DNA from: Rhodospirillales bacterium
GTDB taxonomy: Bacteria; Pseudomonadota; Alphaproteobacteria; Rhodospirillales; Casp-alpha2
Assembly (NCBI GenBank): GCA_013203595.1
Contig: JABMNT010000237.1
Location: forward strand, 1-52,331
Length of the DNA stretch: 52,331 nt
Reading direction: 5' to 3'
Each line of letters starts with the position of its first letter. Within the stretch, counting starts at the first letter, position 1. Positions 17,361-26,399 of this stretch are shown here, piece by piece. Below the pieces are notes generated by a model that searched no databases, had not been told where the DNA came from, and saw only the letters and a list, made by a program, of their open reading frames with translations. The translations under genes were made by a program, and so were the position numbers.

Positions 17361-17899
17361 CCTGAAACCGCAGCCAACAGGTCCCATTCCTGCCCCCGCT
17401 ATTGCGCCTGTATCATCGGCCATGGCGGGTTGTAGCGATTCTAAATCCACCGGATTCTCTTTCCCTGCGGATCAATGGCGACAGGCCGGTACCCGTAAAT
17501 AAATCCGCACATAGCCTATTTACGAGACAATGGGTTGTCTGTTAATCGAGAAACCTGATGCGTCGTTGGTCGGTGCCGGGTGAACATCCAGAAAAGGTCA
17601 TTTGATGATTTTGTCCGGTCACCGGAACCGAGCCATCAGTGAAGCCCAAAAGCCGCAGGTTTCTGGGTATTTCCGGCCATGCCAGATATCGGCCCGGCAC
17701 CGGTCCGTTGGGAATTATCAGGCATGGCTATAAGCTTAGCCAATACCTTTCATCTCCAATTCATATTTCAATCCTGTTGACCAACTGCCCTATACTCAGG
17801 GCAATGCAGGGCATTCAGATCGATCGCGTTCGATGGGTGCCTGATCAACAAGAAACGCAGTTAAACAGGTTCAACGCATAGCATCAGGGAGAAGCTATA
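17361..17899. other. Non-coding gap before the first ABC importer
   Basis: A 539-nt stretch with no convincing gene; an 80-codon open frame at 17639-17881 lacks a ribosome site and protein-like composition. It holds two small inverted repeats: AGACAA/TTGTCT (17525-17540, four-base loop) and TGGCTA/TAGCCA (17725-17742, listed separately). It should contain the promoter of the importer operon. No terminator for the tcuB operon with a T run was found. Confidence 0.5.
17725..17742. promoter_or_regulatory. Inverted repeat upstream of the ABC importer
   Basis: Perfect arms TGGCTA (17725-17730) and TAGCCA (17737-17742) around TAAGCT, about 160 nt before the binding-protein start. Position and symmetry suit an operator; no regulator is assigned. 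Confidence 0.35.
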
Positions 17900-19180
17900 A
17901 TGAAAAAGTTCACTTCGAATTCTATTCTCAATGCAAAACCGATAAGCCGCAGGAATGTCCTGAAAGCCGGGGCAGGGGCCGCCGCTGTCGGTGCCGGCGC
18001 CACCTTTGGATTCCCCGGTATCCTGAAGGCGCAAACAGGGGCAATCAAGATTGGCCACCTGACCCCGATGACCGGGTTTCTTGGTGGACTGGGTGAATGG
18101 GCGGTGCTCGGCATTCAGATGGCCGCCGAGGAAATAAATGCCAACGGCGGTGTGCTTGGTCGCAAGCTGGAAGTCAATTCAGAGGATTCAATCAATCCAA
18201 ATACAGCGGCAACCAAGGCCCAGCGTATTCTGGAGCGCGATGGTGCGGATCTGCTGATGGGAGAGATCAGTTCGGCTTCAGCGCTGGCCATTTCCCAGGT
18301 TGCGGAACGCAATAAAAAACTGTTCATGGCCCTTGGCCCGCGCTCCGACACCCTGCGCGGCAAAAACTGTAACAAGTATATGTTCTGCACCGACATTCCG
18401 AACACGGTGATGGTCAATGCGGTCGGCGGTGCGCTGTTGCGCGATGGGCTGGTGAAGGGCAAGAAATTCCACACCCTGACCGCTGATTATATTTTTGGCC
18501 ATGACCTGCTGCGCGCGGCGAAGGCCTTTTTCTCGGCGAATGATGCATCTCTGGTTGGTGATGAACTGATCGCAACCGATGTAACCGATTTCAGTCCCTA
18601 TTTGCTGAAGATACGCCAGGCCCAGCCGGACATCGTCTGTCTCAACCTTGCCGGTAACCAGGTGACCAATTTCGTCAAGCAGTATGCCGAATTCGGGCTG
18701 CCCTATCCGACGGTCGGTTTTAATCTGAATACCTCCGATGCCTGGGCCGCCGGTCCGGGTAACCTGAGTGGCACCTGGCCGACGGTCTGGTACCACACAC
18801 TGAACACCCCGGGCACCCAGGAGTTCGTCGCCAATTTCACCAAGAAATACGGAAAACCGCCTGAAAACCATGCCTGGATCGAGTATGTGTCACTGAAATT
18901 AATGGCCCGGGCAATGGCTGAAACTCAGTCAACCGACACCCATGACCTGATCAAGTATTTCGAGAGCGGTGCCAAGTTTGATATTCTCAAGGGCCGCGAA
19001 GCCTATTTCCGGGCGTCCGATCACCAATTGATCCAGGAAGCCTATCCATTCTCGGTTAAGGAAGCATCGAAAGCCAAGGACCAATGGGACCTGATGGATC
19101 TGGGGCCAGCCATTCCCGGTGATAACGAGCCTCTGGAAAGTATTTATCCAACGCCGGAACAAAGTGGCTGCTCCCTATAG
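17900..19180 (+). CDS. Branched-chain-amino-acid-type ABC transporter substrate-binding protein (Tat signal)
   Basis: Periplasmic binding protein (426 aa) of the LivJ-like type I fold. It has a twin-arginine signal: SRRNVLKAG with R17-R18, a hydrophobic alanine/glycine run, and a likely cut after LKA at about residue 43. Mature part begins AIKIGHLTPMTGFLGGLGEW, the standard first strand of the family. GGGAGAAG before the ATG supports the start. First gene of an importer operon with the permease and fused permease/ATPase genes; a hairpin follows it. LivJ-like proteins in such catabolic regions often bind aromatic or carboxylic acids rather than amino acids, so the ligand is open. Confidence 0.9.
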   Translation: MKKFTSNSILNAKPISRRNVLKAGAGAAAVGAGATFGFPGILKAQTGAIKIGHLTPMTGFLGGLGEWAVLGIQMAAEEINANGGVLGRKLEVNSEDSINPNTAATKAQRILERDGADLLMGEISSASALAISQVAERNKKLFMALGPRSDTLRGKNCNKYMFCTDIPNTVMVNAVGGALLRDGLVKGKKFHTLTADYIFGHDLLRAAKAFFSANDASLVGDELIATDVTDFSPYLLKIRQAQPDIVCLNLAGNQVTNFVKQYAEFGLPYPTVGFNLNTSDAWAAGPGNLSGTWPTVWYHTLNTPGTQEFVANFTKKYGKPPENHAWIEYVSLKLMARAMAETQSTDTHDLIKYFESGAKFDILKGREAYFRASDHQLIQEAYPFSVKEASKAKDQWDLMDLGPAIPGDNEPLESIYPTPEQSGCSL

Positions 19181-19233
19181 CCGATAAGTGAACACAACAT
19201 AAGATCTCACTGCCGTTTCGCGTTGTATAAATT

Positions 19234-19269
19234 GTTGGTGCCTCATGACTGAGGCACCAACACCTTTTT
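19234..19269 (+). terminator. Hairpin between binding-protein and permease genes
   Basis: A perfect 12-bp stem, GTTGGTGCCTCA (19234-19245) and TGAGGCACCAAC (19250-19261), with a four-base loop and a following CCTTTTTG. It lies between the binding protein and its permease, 14 nt before the permease start. It probably acts as a partial terminator or mRNA 3'-end stabiliser, so that the binding protein is made in excess. Confidence 0.8.
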
Positions 19270-19282
19270 GATTTTAGATTAA

Positions 19283-20158
19283 ATGCAAATCGTCTTTCTT
19301 ATTGAACAAATTGTAAACGGTCTGGTGCTTGGCGGGTACTACCTGCTGATTGCGCTGGGTCTGTCGCTGATTTTCAGTGTCGGCGGGATCGTTAACCTGT
19401 CGCATGGGGCGTTTTATGCGGTTGGCGCTTATATCTCTGTCGAGGTTACCAAATATCTCGGCTTCGTTCCGGCGGTTGTTGTCACACCCGTCGCCGTCGG
19501 GATTCTGGGTATATTTTTCGAACGCCATATCCTGCGCCGGTTTTATGCCGCTGATCCGATACTGAGTCTGCTTGTGACCTTCGGGTTTGCGATGATTGGC
19601 GAGCAGCTATTGCGCATCATCTGGGGCGCTGCACCGATACCGGCGTCCATGCCGAGTATGCTCAAGGGCCCGGTTATTATCGGCGATTTCCTGTTTTCCC
19701 AGTATCGATTGCTGTTGCTTGCCGTGGTTGCCGTGGTTCTGGCCGGCATCTGGTATCTTCTCAACAAGACTTCCTTTGGCCGCGTCGTGCGCGCCGGAAT
19801 TCAGCAACCGGATATGGTCGCCGCCCTGGGCATCCGCCTGAAACCCTATATGACGTCTGTGGTTATACTTGGTGTCGGCATGGCAGGCCTGGGCGGGGCC
19901 CTGTTTGCGCCCATATCCGTCGTTCATCCGGCGATGGGGGTTGAAATCATGGCCGTTGCCTTTGTGGTTGTCATTATCGGCGGGCTGGGCAGTTTTTGGG
20001 GGGTTGTTCTGGCCGCCCTGCTGGTCGGTGTTGTGCGGGGTGTGACCATCCATTTTGTGCCGGCGGCAGGCGAAGCCTCCATGTATGTGCTGATGTTTGC
20101 TGTGCTGCTGGCCCGACCGCGCGGCCTGCTGGGTGAGCGTATTGAGAAGTTTGAATAA
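19283..20158 (+). CDS. LivH-type ABC transporter permease
   Basis: Inner-membrane permease (291 aa) with about eight hydrophobic helices. It opens with the typical LivH sequence QIVNGLVLGGYYLLIALGLS and has NLSHGAFYAVGAYISVEV, then GVVLAALLVGVVRGV, as in the family. It forms the channel together with the permease domain of the 844-residue protein encoded next. Its TAA overlaps the next ATG by one base (TAATG), so the two are coupled. No clear ribosome site precedes the ATG, though the hairpin just upstream could affect translation. Confidence 0.9.
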   Translation: MQIVFLIEQIVNGLVLGGYYLLIALGLSLIFSVGGIVNLSHGAFYAVGAYISVEVTKYLGFVPAVVVTPVAVGILGIFFERHILRRFYAADPILSLLVTFGFAMIGEQLLRIIWGAAPIPASMPSMLKGPVIIGDFLFSQYRLLLLAVVAVVLAGIWYLLNKTSFGRVVRAGIQQPDMVAALGIRLKPYMTSVVILGVGMAGLGGALFAPISVVHPAMGVEIMAVAFVVVIIGGLGSFWGVVLAALLVGVVRGVTIHFVPAAGEASMYVLMFAVLLARPRGLLGERIEKFE

Positions 20159-22692
20159 TGAATAAGCTGCTGCAATCGAAATACCGCCCGATCCTGATCG
20201 GGATCATCGCCATCGTGGCGCTGCCCTTCGTCATGCTTCAACTGGGCCAGACGGTAAACACGGCAACGGTGGTTGTGATCCTGGCGATTGCCGCAATGGG
20301 TCTGAATATACTGGTTGGATTCACTGGTCTGGTTTCCTTTGGTCACAGTGCCTGGTTTGGTATCGGTGCCTATGCCGCGGCCCTGGCCCAGCTGCACTGG
20401 TTTGAGGGCCAGATCTGGGTGCCGCTTGTGTTTTCATTGGCATTTGTCGGTTTGCTGGCGCTGGTTGTCGGCCTTCTTATTCTGCGCCGCAAGGGTGTGT
20501 ATTTTGCCTTGATGACACTGGCGCTTGCCGCACTCAGTTTCAATATTGCCTTTCGCTGGTCGGAACTGACCGGCGGTGAAGATGGTCTGGGCGGTTTGCA
20601 ACGGGGCACGCTGGGGCCGATAGATCTCGATGACTCGACCGCCTTTTATGTGTTCATCGCGGTGGTTGCGGTTGCGGTTCTATATGGCTTGCTGCGTCTG
20701 ATCCGCTCGCCATTCGGTCATGTCCTCGAAGCGATCAGGGAAAATGAGGAACGGGCGGGTTTTCAGGGTTATAACGTCCAGCGCTATAAGCTCGCCGCCT
20801 TTGTTCTTTCCGCCATGGTGACCGGCCTGGCCGGGGCTTTGACAGGCTTTCAGCACTATATTGTGTCGGCGGAAGCGACGTCCGTGGTGTTTTCCGGTGA
20901 ACTGCTGGCCATGGTCGTTATCGGCGGGATGCGCAATCTTTTAGGCCCGGCAATCGGTGTCCTGTTCTACATTCTGTTCCGTGAGCTGTTTTCCATCTGG
21001 ACGGCGAACTGGCTGCTGTTTTTTGGCATCATCTTCGTCAGCTTCGTGATTTATTCGCCAAATGGCCTGGTCGGGGTCTGGGGCAAGATCCGCCAGCGCT
21101 GGCATCCGGACCCCAAAGAAAACGCGGCCATGAGCAACCGCAAGATTTACGAAGGTTTGAACCTTCCCGGTTTTCTGCAGACGGATCAGACAAAGGCCAC
21201 GGTGCTGGAAGTGCGCGATGTGTCCAAATACTTCGGTGGCATTTCGGCCATCGTCAACGCCAGCCTGACCTTGCCGCCGGGCAAGGTGCATGCACTGATC
21301 GGCCCCAATGGGGCGGGCAAAACCACATTGTTCAATTTGATCTCCGGGCAATTCGCTCCTGACGAAGGATCGGTGCGCCTGCATGGCCGCGAAATCACCG
21401 GCCGGGCCTCCCATGAGATCTGCCAGCAGGGCATTGCCCGGTCGTTTCAGATAACCAATCTGTTCAAGGATTTGTCGATCTACGAAAACCTGCGGTTATC
21501 GGTTCAGGCCAATTATCCGTCGCGTTTCAATGCCTGGCGGGATGCCGACAGTTACGATGAGGTCAACCAGCACACCCGGGAGCTGATCCGGTTTCTCGGC
21601 CTTGAAGGTATCGAGCAGGTCAAGGGAAGTGATTTGTCCTACGGCGGGCAACGTCTGGTCGATATGGGAATTGCCCTGGCTTCAAAGCCACAGTTATTGT
21701 TGCTCGATGAGCCGCTTGCCGGGCTGGCGGCGGCGGAACGCGAGCGGGTGTCGAATTTGGTGAAGGCAATTGGCAATCATATTCCGGTGCTGATCGTTGA
21801 GCACGATATTGATCGGGTCCTTGATTTGTCCCACGACGTGACCGTGATGAACCAGGGCGAGGTGCTGATGACAGGGAACCCCGATGCGGTCCGAAATGAC
21901 CGGAGGGTACAGGAAGTCTATACCGGCTCAGGCACACCTGTCGCCACCGGGCGGGCGGTGAATGCGGAAGGCGAGGCGCGGGTCCTGCTCGAGGTAACCG
22001 GTGTAAATACCTTCTACGGGAAAAGCCACATCTTGAACGATGCGTCCCTGAATATCAGAAAAGGCGAGATCGTTGCCCTGTTGGGGCGCAACGGGGCGGG
22101 CAAATCAACCTTGCTGAAAACCCTGGCCGGGCTGGTACCTGCCGCATCGGGCAGCATCCGCTTTGATGAGAGGGAACTGACAGGGCTCGAAGCCCATACC
22201 ATTGCCCGTGCGGGGATCGGTTATGTGCCACAGGGCCGCGGGCTTTTCGCGGGCATGAGCGTTGCCGACAACCTGAGCCTTGGCCGGCTGGCCCGGGCGA
22301 CAGAAAGCGAGGGCGGGATTGTCTGGTCGGAAGAACAGATCTTTGACTATTTTCCGGTGTTGAAAACCCGCCTGCATACGGCGGCCGACTATCTTTCCGG
22401 TGGCGAACAGCAAATGCTTTCGATCGCCCGGGCGCTTTCCGGTGAAGTGAAGCTATTGTTGCTGGACGAGCCTTTTGAAGGCCTGGCACCGGCAATTATC
22501 GAGGAGCTTTTTGTGGTTCTCGATCGCCTGCGTCTGCATCTGCCGATCCTTATTGTCGAGCATAACCTGGATATTGTACTGGCCCTGGCGGATCGCGTGT
22601 TTGCCCTGGAAAACGGCGCGGTATTTCATGAGGGGCCAGCGGAAGAGCTGCTGACCAATCTGGCATACCGCAAAGAGATCCTCTGGCTGTAA
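20158..22692 (+). CDS. Fused LivM permease - LivG ATPase - LivF ATPase
   Basis: One 844-residue protein that combines the second permease and both ATPases of a branched-chain-type importer. Residues 1 to about 315 form a LivM permease (multiple helices; GFTGLVSFGHSAWFGIGAYA). A LivG-type ATPase follows with Walker A GPNGAGKT (382-389), signature LSYGGQ (493-498) and Walker B LLLLDE (513-518). A LivF-type ATPase has Walker A GRNGAGKS (643-650), signature LSGGEQ (746-751) and LLLLDE (766-771). No stop or shift separates them. Two-part permease-ATPase fusions are known; the three-part form is much rarer. It would give a fixed 1:1:1 ratio with LivH as the only other membrane subunit. Confidence 0.92.
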   Translation: MNKLLQSKYRPILIGIIAIVALPFVMLQLGQTVNTATVVVILAIAAMGLNILVGFTGLVSFGHSAWFGIGAYAAALAQLHWFEGQIWVPLVFSLAFVGLLALVVGLLILRRKGVYFALMTLALAALSFNIAFRWSELTGGEDGLGGLQRGTLGPIDLDDSTAFYVFIAVVAVAVLYGLLRLIRSPFGHVLEAIRENEERAGFQGYNVQRYKLAAFVLSAMVTGLAGALTGFQHYIVSAEATSVVFSGELLAMVVIGGMRNLLGPAIGVLFYILFRELFSIWTANWLLFFGIIFVSFVIYSPNGLVGVWGKIRQRWHPDPKENAAMSNRKIYEGLNLPGFLQTDQTKATVLEVRDVSKYFGGISAIVNASLTLPPGKVHALIGPNGAGKTTLFNLISGQFAPDEGSVRLHGREITGRASHEICQQGIARSFQITNLFKDLSIYENLRLSVQANYPSRFNAWRDADSYDEVNQHTRELIRFLGLEGIEQVKGSDLSYGGQRLVDMGIALASKPQLLLLDEPLAGLAAAERERVSNLVKAIGNHIPVLIVEHDIDRVLDLSHDVTVMNQGEVLMTGNPDAVRNDRRVQEVYTGSGTPVATGRAVNAEGEARVLLEVTGVNTFYGKSHILNDASLNIRKGEIVALLGRNGAGKSTLLKTLAGLVPAASGSIRFDERELTGLEAHTIARAGIGYVPQGRGLFAGMSVADNLSLGRLARATESEGGIVWSEEQIFDYFPVLKTRLHTAADYLSGGEQQMLSIARALSGEVKLLLLDEPFEGLAPAIIEELFVVLDRLRLHLPILIVEHNLDIVLALADRVFALENGAVFHEGPAEELLTNLAYRKEILWL

Positions 22693-22744
22693 GCCTTGTG
22701 ACTGATTATAGACCCTTACAACCCTGTAAATCTGGAGAATTAAA

Positions 22745-23455
22745 ATGACAAAAAAACTGGCATTGGTTTTTGGCGGGTCGCGCGGTATCGGCGCTGCCTG
22801 TGTTGATGCATTGGTCGACGACGGCTTTAGTGTTGCCTATACCTATGTGAGCAATGCGCCGGAAAAAACCGCAGCAAATGTAAAAGCCTATCGGGTCGAT
22901 ATCTGCAATGCGCAGGAGGTGGAGAAAGTGTTTGCCGAGGTGACGGCTGACTTTGGCCAGGCGCCGAGCTGCATTGTCGCCAATGCCGGGATCAATGTGC
23001 CACCGGCTCCGGTCGGGCAGTTTGATCCGGCAAATTTTCGCAAGCTCGTCGAAGTGAATATTGTCGGAGCCTTCAATATCCTCAGTGAGGCGGCAAAACG
23101 GGTGGTTGATGGCGGCACCATTATCGCCATTACCACGTCGATGGTGCGCTTTGCTGTGCCAGGCGGCGGCCCCTATACGGCGTCAAAGGCGGCCGTCGAA
23201 GGCCTGATCCGGTCCATGGCGAAGGAACTGGCGGGTCGCGGAGTGCGGGTTAATGCGGTTGCCCCGGGCCCGGTTGACACTGATTTGTTCCGGGCCGGAA
23301 AAACCGACGAAATGATTGCAAAATCGGCGGCAATCAGCCCCTTCAACAGGGTCGGCGAGCCCCGGGAAGTGGCCGAGGCCGTCTGCTTTCTGGCTTCCGA
23401 TAAGGCCTCCTGGGTGCATGGCCAGGTGCTGCAGCCCAATGGCGGTATGGTTTAA
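22745..23455 (+). CDS. Short-chain dehydrogenase/reductase (copy 2 of 2)
   Basis: SDR of 236 aa with GGSRGIG at 10-16 and the catalytic set N105, S132, Y144, K148. It aligns without gaps to the SDR at 11394 (about 167 of 236 residues equal by hand count), so the two arose by duplication. It follows the fused importer gene by 52 nt and is probably co-transcribed with it. GGAG seven bases before the ATG. The two copies may act on different stereoisomers or successive hydroxy intermediates, or one may be redundant. Confidence 0.88.
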   Translation: MTKKLALVFGGSRGIGAACVDALVDDGFSVAYTYVSNAPEKTAANVKAYRVDICNAQEVEKVFAEVTADFGQAPSCIVANAGINVPPAPVGQFDPANFRKLVEVNIVGAFNILSEAAKRVVDGGTIIAITTSMVRFAVPGGGPYTASKAAVEGLIRSMAKELAGRGVRVNAVAPGPVDTDLFRAGKTDEMIAKSAAISPFNRVGEPREVAEAVCFLASDKASWVHGQVLQPNGGMV

Positions 23456-23478
23456 ACGCGAACGAATAAGTGCGGATT

Positions 23479-23514
23479 CCTGTTGCCTCCCCTGCTGGCA
23501 GGGGAGGCAACAGG
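23479..23514. terminator. Symmetric hairpin between convergent genes
   Basis: A perfect 16-bp inverted repeat (arms 23479-23494 and 23499-23514, core TTGCCTCCCCTG) with a CTGG loop lies between the plus-strand SDR and the minus-strand aldehyde dehydrogenase. It lacks a T run, so it is either a bidirectional, Rho-assisted terminator or a small intergenic repeat unit. Confidence 0.6.
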
Positions 23515-23564
23515 CGCACATGGAACCCGCATGACCGGTCGTGCCGGCGCCGTTGCGGTTGGGC

Positions 23565-25022
23565 CTACAGGGAGATCGTCACCACCCGCTCTTCCGTCAT
23601 TTCATGAACCGCATAATAGGGTCCTTCACGGCCAAAACCGCTTTCCTTGGAACCACCATAGGGCATCATGTCGACGCGGGAACTGGACGTTTCATTGATA
23701 TGGACGCCGCCGACTTCCAGCCTGCGGGCGGCGGTCAGGCCATCATCGATCCGGTTGGTGAATATTCCCGTTGCCAGACCATAGGGCGTGGTATTCACCT
23801 GGGTGATCGCCTCATCGAGGGTCGTGAACGGAACAATCGACATGACCGGTCCAAAAACCTCGGCGCATCCAATTTTCATGGATGGGTTAATATCGGTCAA
23901 AAGCGCCGGGGCGATGAGCGGTCCCTGGCGCGCGCCGCCGGCCAGCAAGCGCGCCCCGCCCGCCACCGCATCGCCGATCCAGACTTCCACGCGCCTGGCG
24001 GCGTCTTCGCTGATCATCGGCCCGACAAATGTCGTGTCCTTGTGCGGGTCGCCATAGGCGATGCCTTTGACCATTTCAGTTAACCGCTGCGTGACCGTCT
24101 CAAGGATGTCCTGGTGAACCAGCAGGAGCTGGATTGAGGTGCAGACCTGACCGGCCTTGCGGTATCCCGCATTGAGAATTTTGGGCAGCGCCTTATCCAG
24201 GTTTGCATCGTTGCATAGGATGGAAAAGGCGATCGATCCCAGTTCCATCTGGGTGCGGCGCAATCCGGCTTGTTGCTGGATGTGTTTTCCAACTTCTGTG
24301 CTGCCGGTGAAGGCAAAAAAGCGGACCCGGGGATCAGCCAGCAAATGCCCGATATTTTCCGTCTGGCAATGCAGCACCGACAGAAAGCCCGGAGGCATGC
24401 CAGCGTCAATCAGCACTTCGGCCAGCTTGCAGGCTGTTATCGGGGTATGGGTTGACGGTTTCAGGATGATCGCGTTGCCGGCAGCAAAGGCCGGTGCAAC
24501 CTTGTGGGTAACGGTATTCAGTGGCGAGTTGAACGGGGTGATCGCGGCAACCACGCCCAGCGGAACCCGCAGGGTGAACGCCAACCGACCGGCCTGCCCC
24601 GGGGCCCCGTCAAAGGGGATGACATCGCCGCCGAGGCGGCGGGCTTCTTCTGCGGACAGGCGCAGGGTTTCGAGGCAGCGTCTGACTTCGCCAGCTGCAT
24701 CCGATGCGGTAAACCCGGCCTCCGCCTGCATGGTTTTCACGAAATCATCAATCCGTTCCTCCATCAGGTGGGCGGCCCGCTGCAGAATTTCGCCACGTTC
24801 AAAGGCCACCGGCGCACCCCGCCGGTAGGCGGCCTGTGCCGCATCGACCATGTGCCCGATCTGCGCTGTGGTTGCTGCGCCAACATGGGCAAACGGTTTC
24901 AGCCGAAACTTGTCGAGCACCGGAATTATCCCGTCGTTTCCGCTCTGCCATTTTCCGTCTATCAGGAGGCCGAAGGTGATGGCGTGTTCTGTTTCATGGG
25001 TTTGGGGGCCGCTACTGGTCAT
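23565..25022 (-). CDS. NAD(P)-dependent aldehyde dehydrogenase
   Basis: Aldehyde dehydrogenase superfamily enzyme (485 aa, normal length) that oxidises an aldehyde to an acid. Substrate/cofactor blocks TPFNSPLNTVTHKVAPAFAA and ILKPSTHTP are seen, then FTGSTEVGKHI, the catalytic Glu in MELGSIAFSIL, and catalytic Cys in AGQVCTS. The usual ELGG is ELGS here. The start MTSSGPQ at 25022 is chosen; the longer frame to 25109 adds a Cys/Arg-rich tail unlike the family. It is divergent from a LysR regulator. It would fit oxidation of the aldehyde made by the split ThDP decarboxylase, but that is inferred from location only. Confidence 0.9.
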   Translation of the reverse strand: MTSSGPQTHETEHAITFGLLIDGKWQSGNDGIIPVLDKFRLKPFAHVGAATTAQIGHMVDAAQAAYRRGAPVAFERGEILQRAAHLMEERIDDFVKTMQAEAGFTASDAAGEVRRCLETLRLSAEEARRLGGDVIPFDGAPGQAGRLAFTLRVPLGVVAAITPFNSPLNTVTHKVAPAFAAGNAIILKPSTHTPITACKLAEVLIDAGMPPGFLSVLHCQTENIGHLLADPRVRFFAFTGSTEVGKHIQQQAGLRRTQMELGSIAFSILCNDANLDKALPKILNAGYRKAGQVCTSIQLLLVHQDILETVTQRLTEMVKGIAYGDPHKDTTFVGPMISEDAARRVEVWIGDAVAGGARLLAGGARQGPLIAPALLTDINPSMKIGCAEVFGPVMSIVPFTTLDEAITQVNTTPYGLATGIFTNRIDDGLTAARRLEVGGVHINETSSSRVDMMPYGGSKESGFGREGPYYAVHEMTEERVVTISL

Positions 25023-25191
25023 TTCTGATCGTCTCTTTTCTTTTTTACATGGGGCCCTGGCATTACATGGCCGGGCCGTAGGGGCGTCATCTGTGCAGTT
25101 CGCCGCCACTCGCGGCTGGTTTATTTGCTGACGTGGCTGCAGTTTATTGAAAGTCGCGGGGATGCGGAAATAGGAATGTGTTTGACGTGAT

Positions 25192-25206
25192 ATAAGCTGG
25201 ACTTAT
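25192..25206. promoter_or_regulatory. LysR-type inverted repeat in the ALDH/LysR gap
   Basis: ATAAG (25192-25196) and CTTAT (25202-25206) flank five bases; the T-N11-A shape is that of a LysR-family box. It sits about 20 nt before the LysR start and 170 nt before the aldehyde dehydrogenase start, the usual place for autoregulation and divergent activation. Confidence 0.5.
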
Positions 25207-25224
25207 GGTGTCTTGTCTTGTTGA

Positions 25225-26214
25225 ATGGCCGGTATTATGGATATTCCACAACTCAGATATTTCGTCCAGATTGTTGAAAGCGGCAGCCTGTCGAAGGCCT
25301 CCAAACAGCTCTACGTGGCGCAACCGGCGTTAAGTCAGCAATTGGCGAAACTGGAAGCCAAGGTCGGCAAGTCGCTGTTGACCCGTTCGTCGAAAGGCGT
25401 CAAGCCAACCGACAACGGACTGGCCCTGTATTACCACGCAAAATATATGCTGCGTCAGCTCGAGCAGACGATGTCGATCGCGCGCAATGATGCCGGCGCC
25501 CTGCAGGGAATGGTTTCTGTTGGCCTGCCAGCAACGACTGTCGCTGCCGTTGGCCTGGCGCTGGTGAAAAGTATCAGGGCCAAATACCCCGGCATCCTGC
25601 TCAATGTGGTTGAGGGGATGAGCGGTCATATCGGACAGATGATCCGCTTCGGGCAACTGGATATTGCTGTCCAGTTCAGCAGTGACATCGCGCCGGAACT
25701 GATCGTTGAGCCACTCATGGACGAAGAGCTGTTTGTGATTATTCCCAAGAACAGCAAACTGGTGGCCAAGGAAAAAGAATCCATAACCATCGCCGAGGCT
25801 GCGGTCCTTCCGATGATTCTGCCGACCAGCGGACACGGTTTGCGGCAACGTATTTCAACGGCGTTCCTGAACCGGGGACTGACACCCAATGTGGTTGCCG
25901 AGATTGATTCCCTGTCGCTGTTGATGAATTGTGTTTCCGATGGAATCGGTGCCACCATCAAGCCTATGGGAGCGGTGATGCAGGATACGGTGCATGGCCG
26001 CAAGTGGCGTTGTCTGGCTGTTTCCGATGTACGCCTGCGACGGGCAAACTTCATATGTATGTTGCCTCAGGAGCGCCTGAGCGCTGCCTCATCGATTGTT
26101 GCCACCGAGTTGAGATATGCCGTCCAGAACCTGATCAGCGAGAATAAATGGCGGGGGTTCGCCAATCCAACCCTGTCAGTTCCGCTGGAGACAAAAGAAA
26201 AAGTGAGTTCCTGA
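25225..26214 (+). CDS. LysR family transcriptional regulator
   Basis: LysR-type regulator of 329 aa with an N-terminal winged helix (LRYFVQIVESGSLSKASKQL then YVAQPALSQQLAKLEAKVG, about 9-50) and a periplasmic-binding-like effector domain. It resembles the Nac/Cbl-like group, in which MDIxQLRYFVxIVExGS is the usual opening. The ATG at 25237 (MDIPQLRYF) is therefore an equally good or better start; 25225 adds MAGI. It is divergent from the aldehyde dehydrogenase, which is its most likely target, and may also govern the importer/SDR genes. Effector unknown. Confidence 0.9.
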   Translation: MAGIMDIPQLRYFVQIVESGSLSKASKQLYVAQPALSQQLAKLEAKVGKSLLTRSSKGVKPTDNGLALYYHAKYMLRQLEQTMSIARNDAGALQGMVSVGLPATTVAAVGLALVKSIRAKYPGILLNVVEGMSGHIGQMIRFGQLDIAVQFSSDIAPELIVEPLMDEELFVIIPKNSKLVAKEKESITIAEAAVLPMILPTSGHGLRQRISTAFLNRGLTPNVVAEIDSLSLLMNCVSDGIGATIKPMGAVMQDTVHGRKWRCLAVSDVRLRRANFICMLPQERLSAASSIVATELRYAVQNLISENKWRGFANPTLSVPLETKEKVSS

Positions 26215-26335
26215 CGGGGCCGGGATCTGTATGTGAGCCGGGCACGCCCGGGGAATAACTTTCCCTTATATCTGCCATAGTTAATCGGTATTTCCTTCCT
26301 TGCCATGTCTTTGTTTAGTCTGTCGGATAGGGCGG

Positions 26336-26374
26336 GTGCGCGGCTGTGGCGCATGGACCGCCACAGCCGCGCAC
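26336..26374. promoter_or_regulatory. 15-bp inverted repeat in the leader of the binding-protein-like gene
   Basis: Perfect 15-base arms (26336-26350 and 26360-26374, core GCGGCTGTGGC / GCCACAGCCGC) with a nine-base spacer end 25 nt before the ATG at 26400. There is no T run, so it is not a standard terminator. It may be an operator or a stable mRNA structure controlling translation. Confidence 0.55.
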
Positions 26375-26399
26375 AAACGACGACAAGAAATATCCGGAT

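Noticed and set aside
17639-17881. An 80-codon open frame before the first importer
   Set aside because: No ribosome site, no protein-like pattern, and it crosses the likely promoter region.
26346-26399. Longer start (GTG) for the binding-protein-like gene
   Set aside because: It would start within the 15-bp inverted repeat, adds no signal peptide or DNA-binding part, and the ATG at 26400 begins right at the fold.
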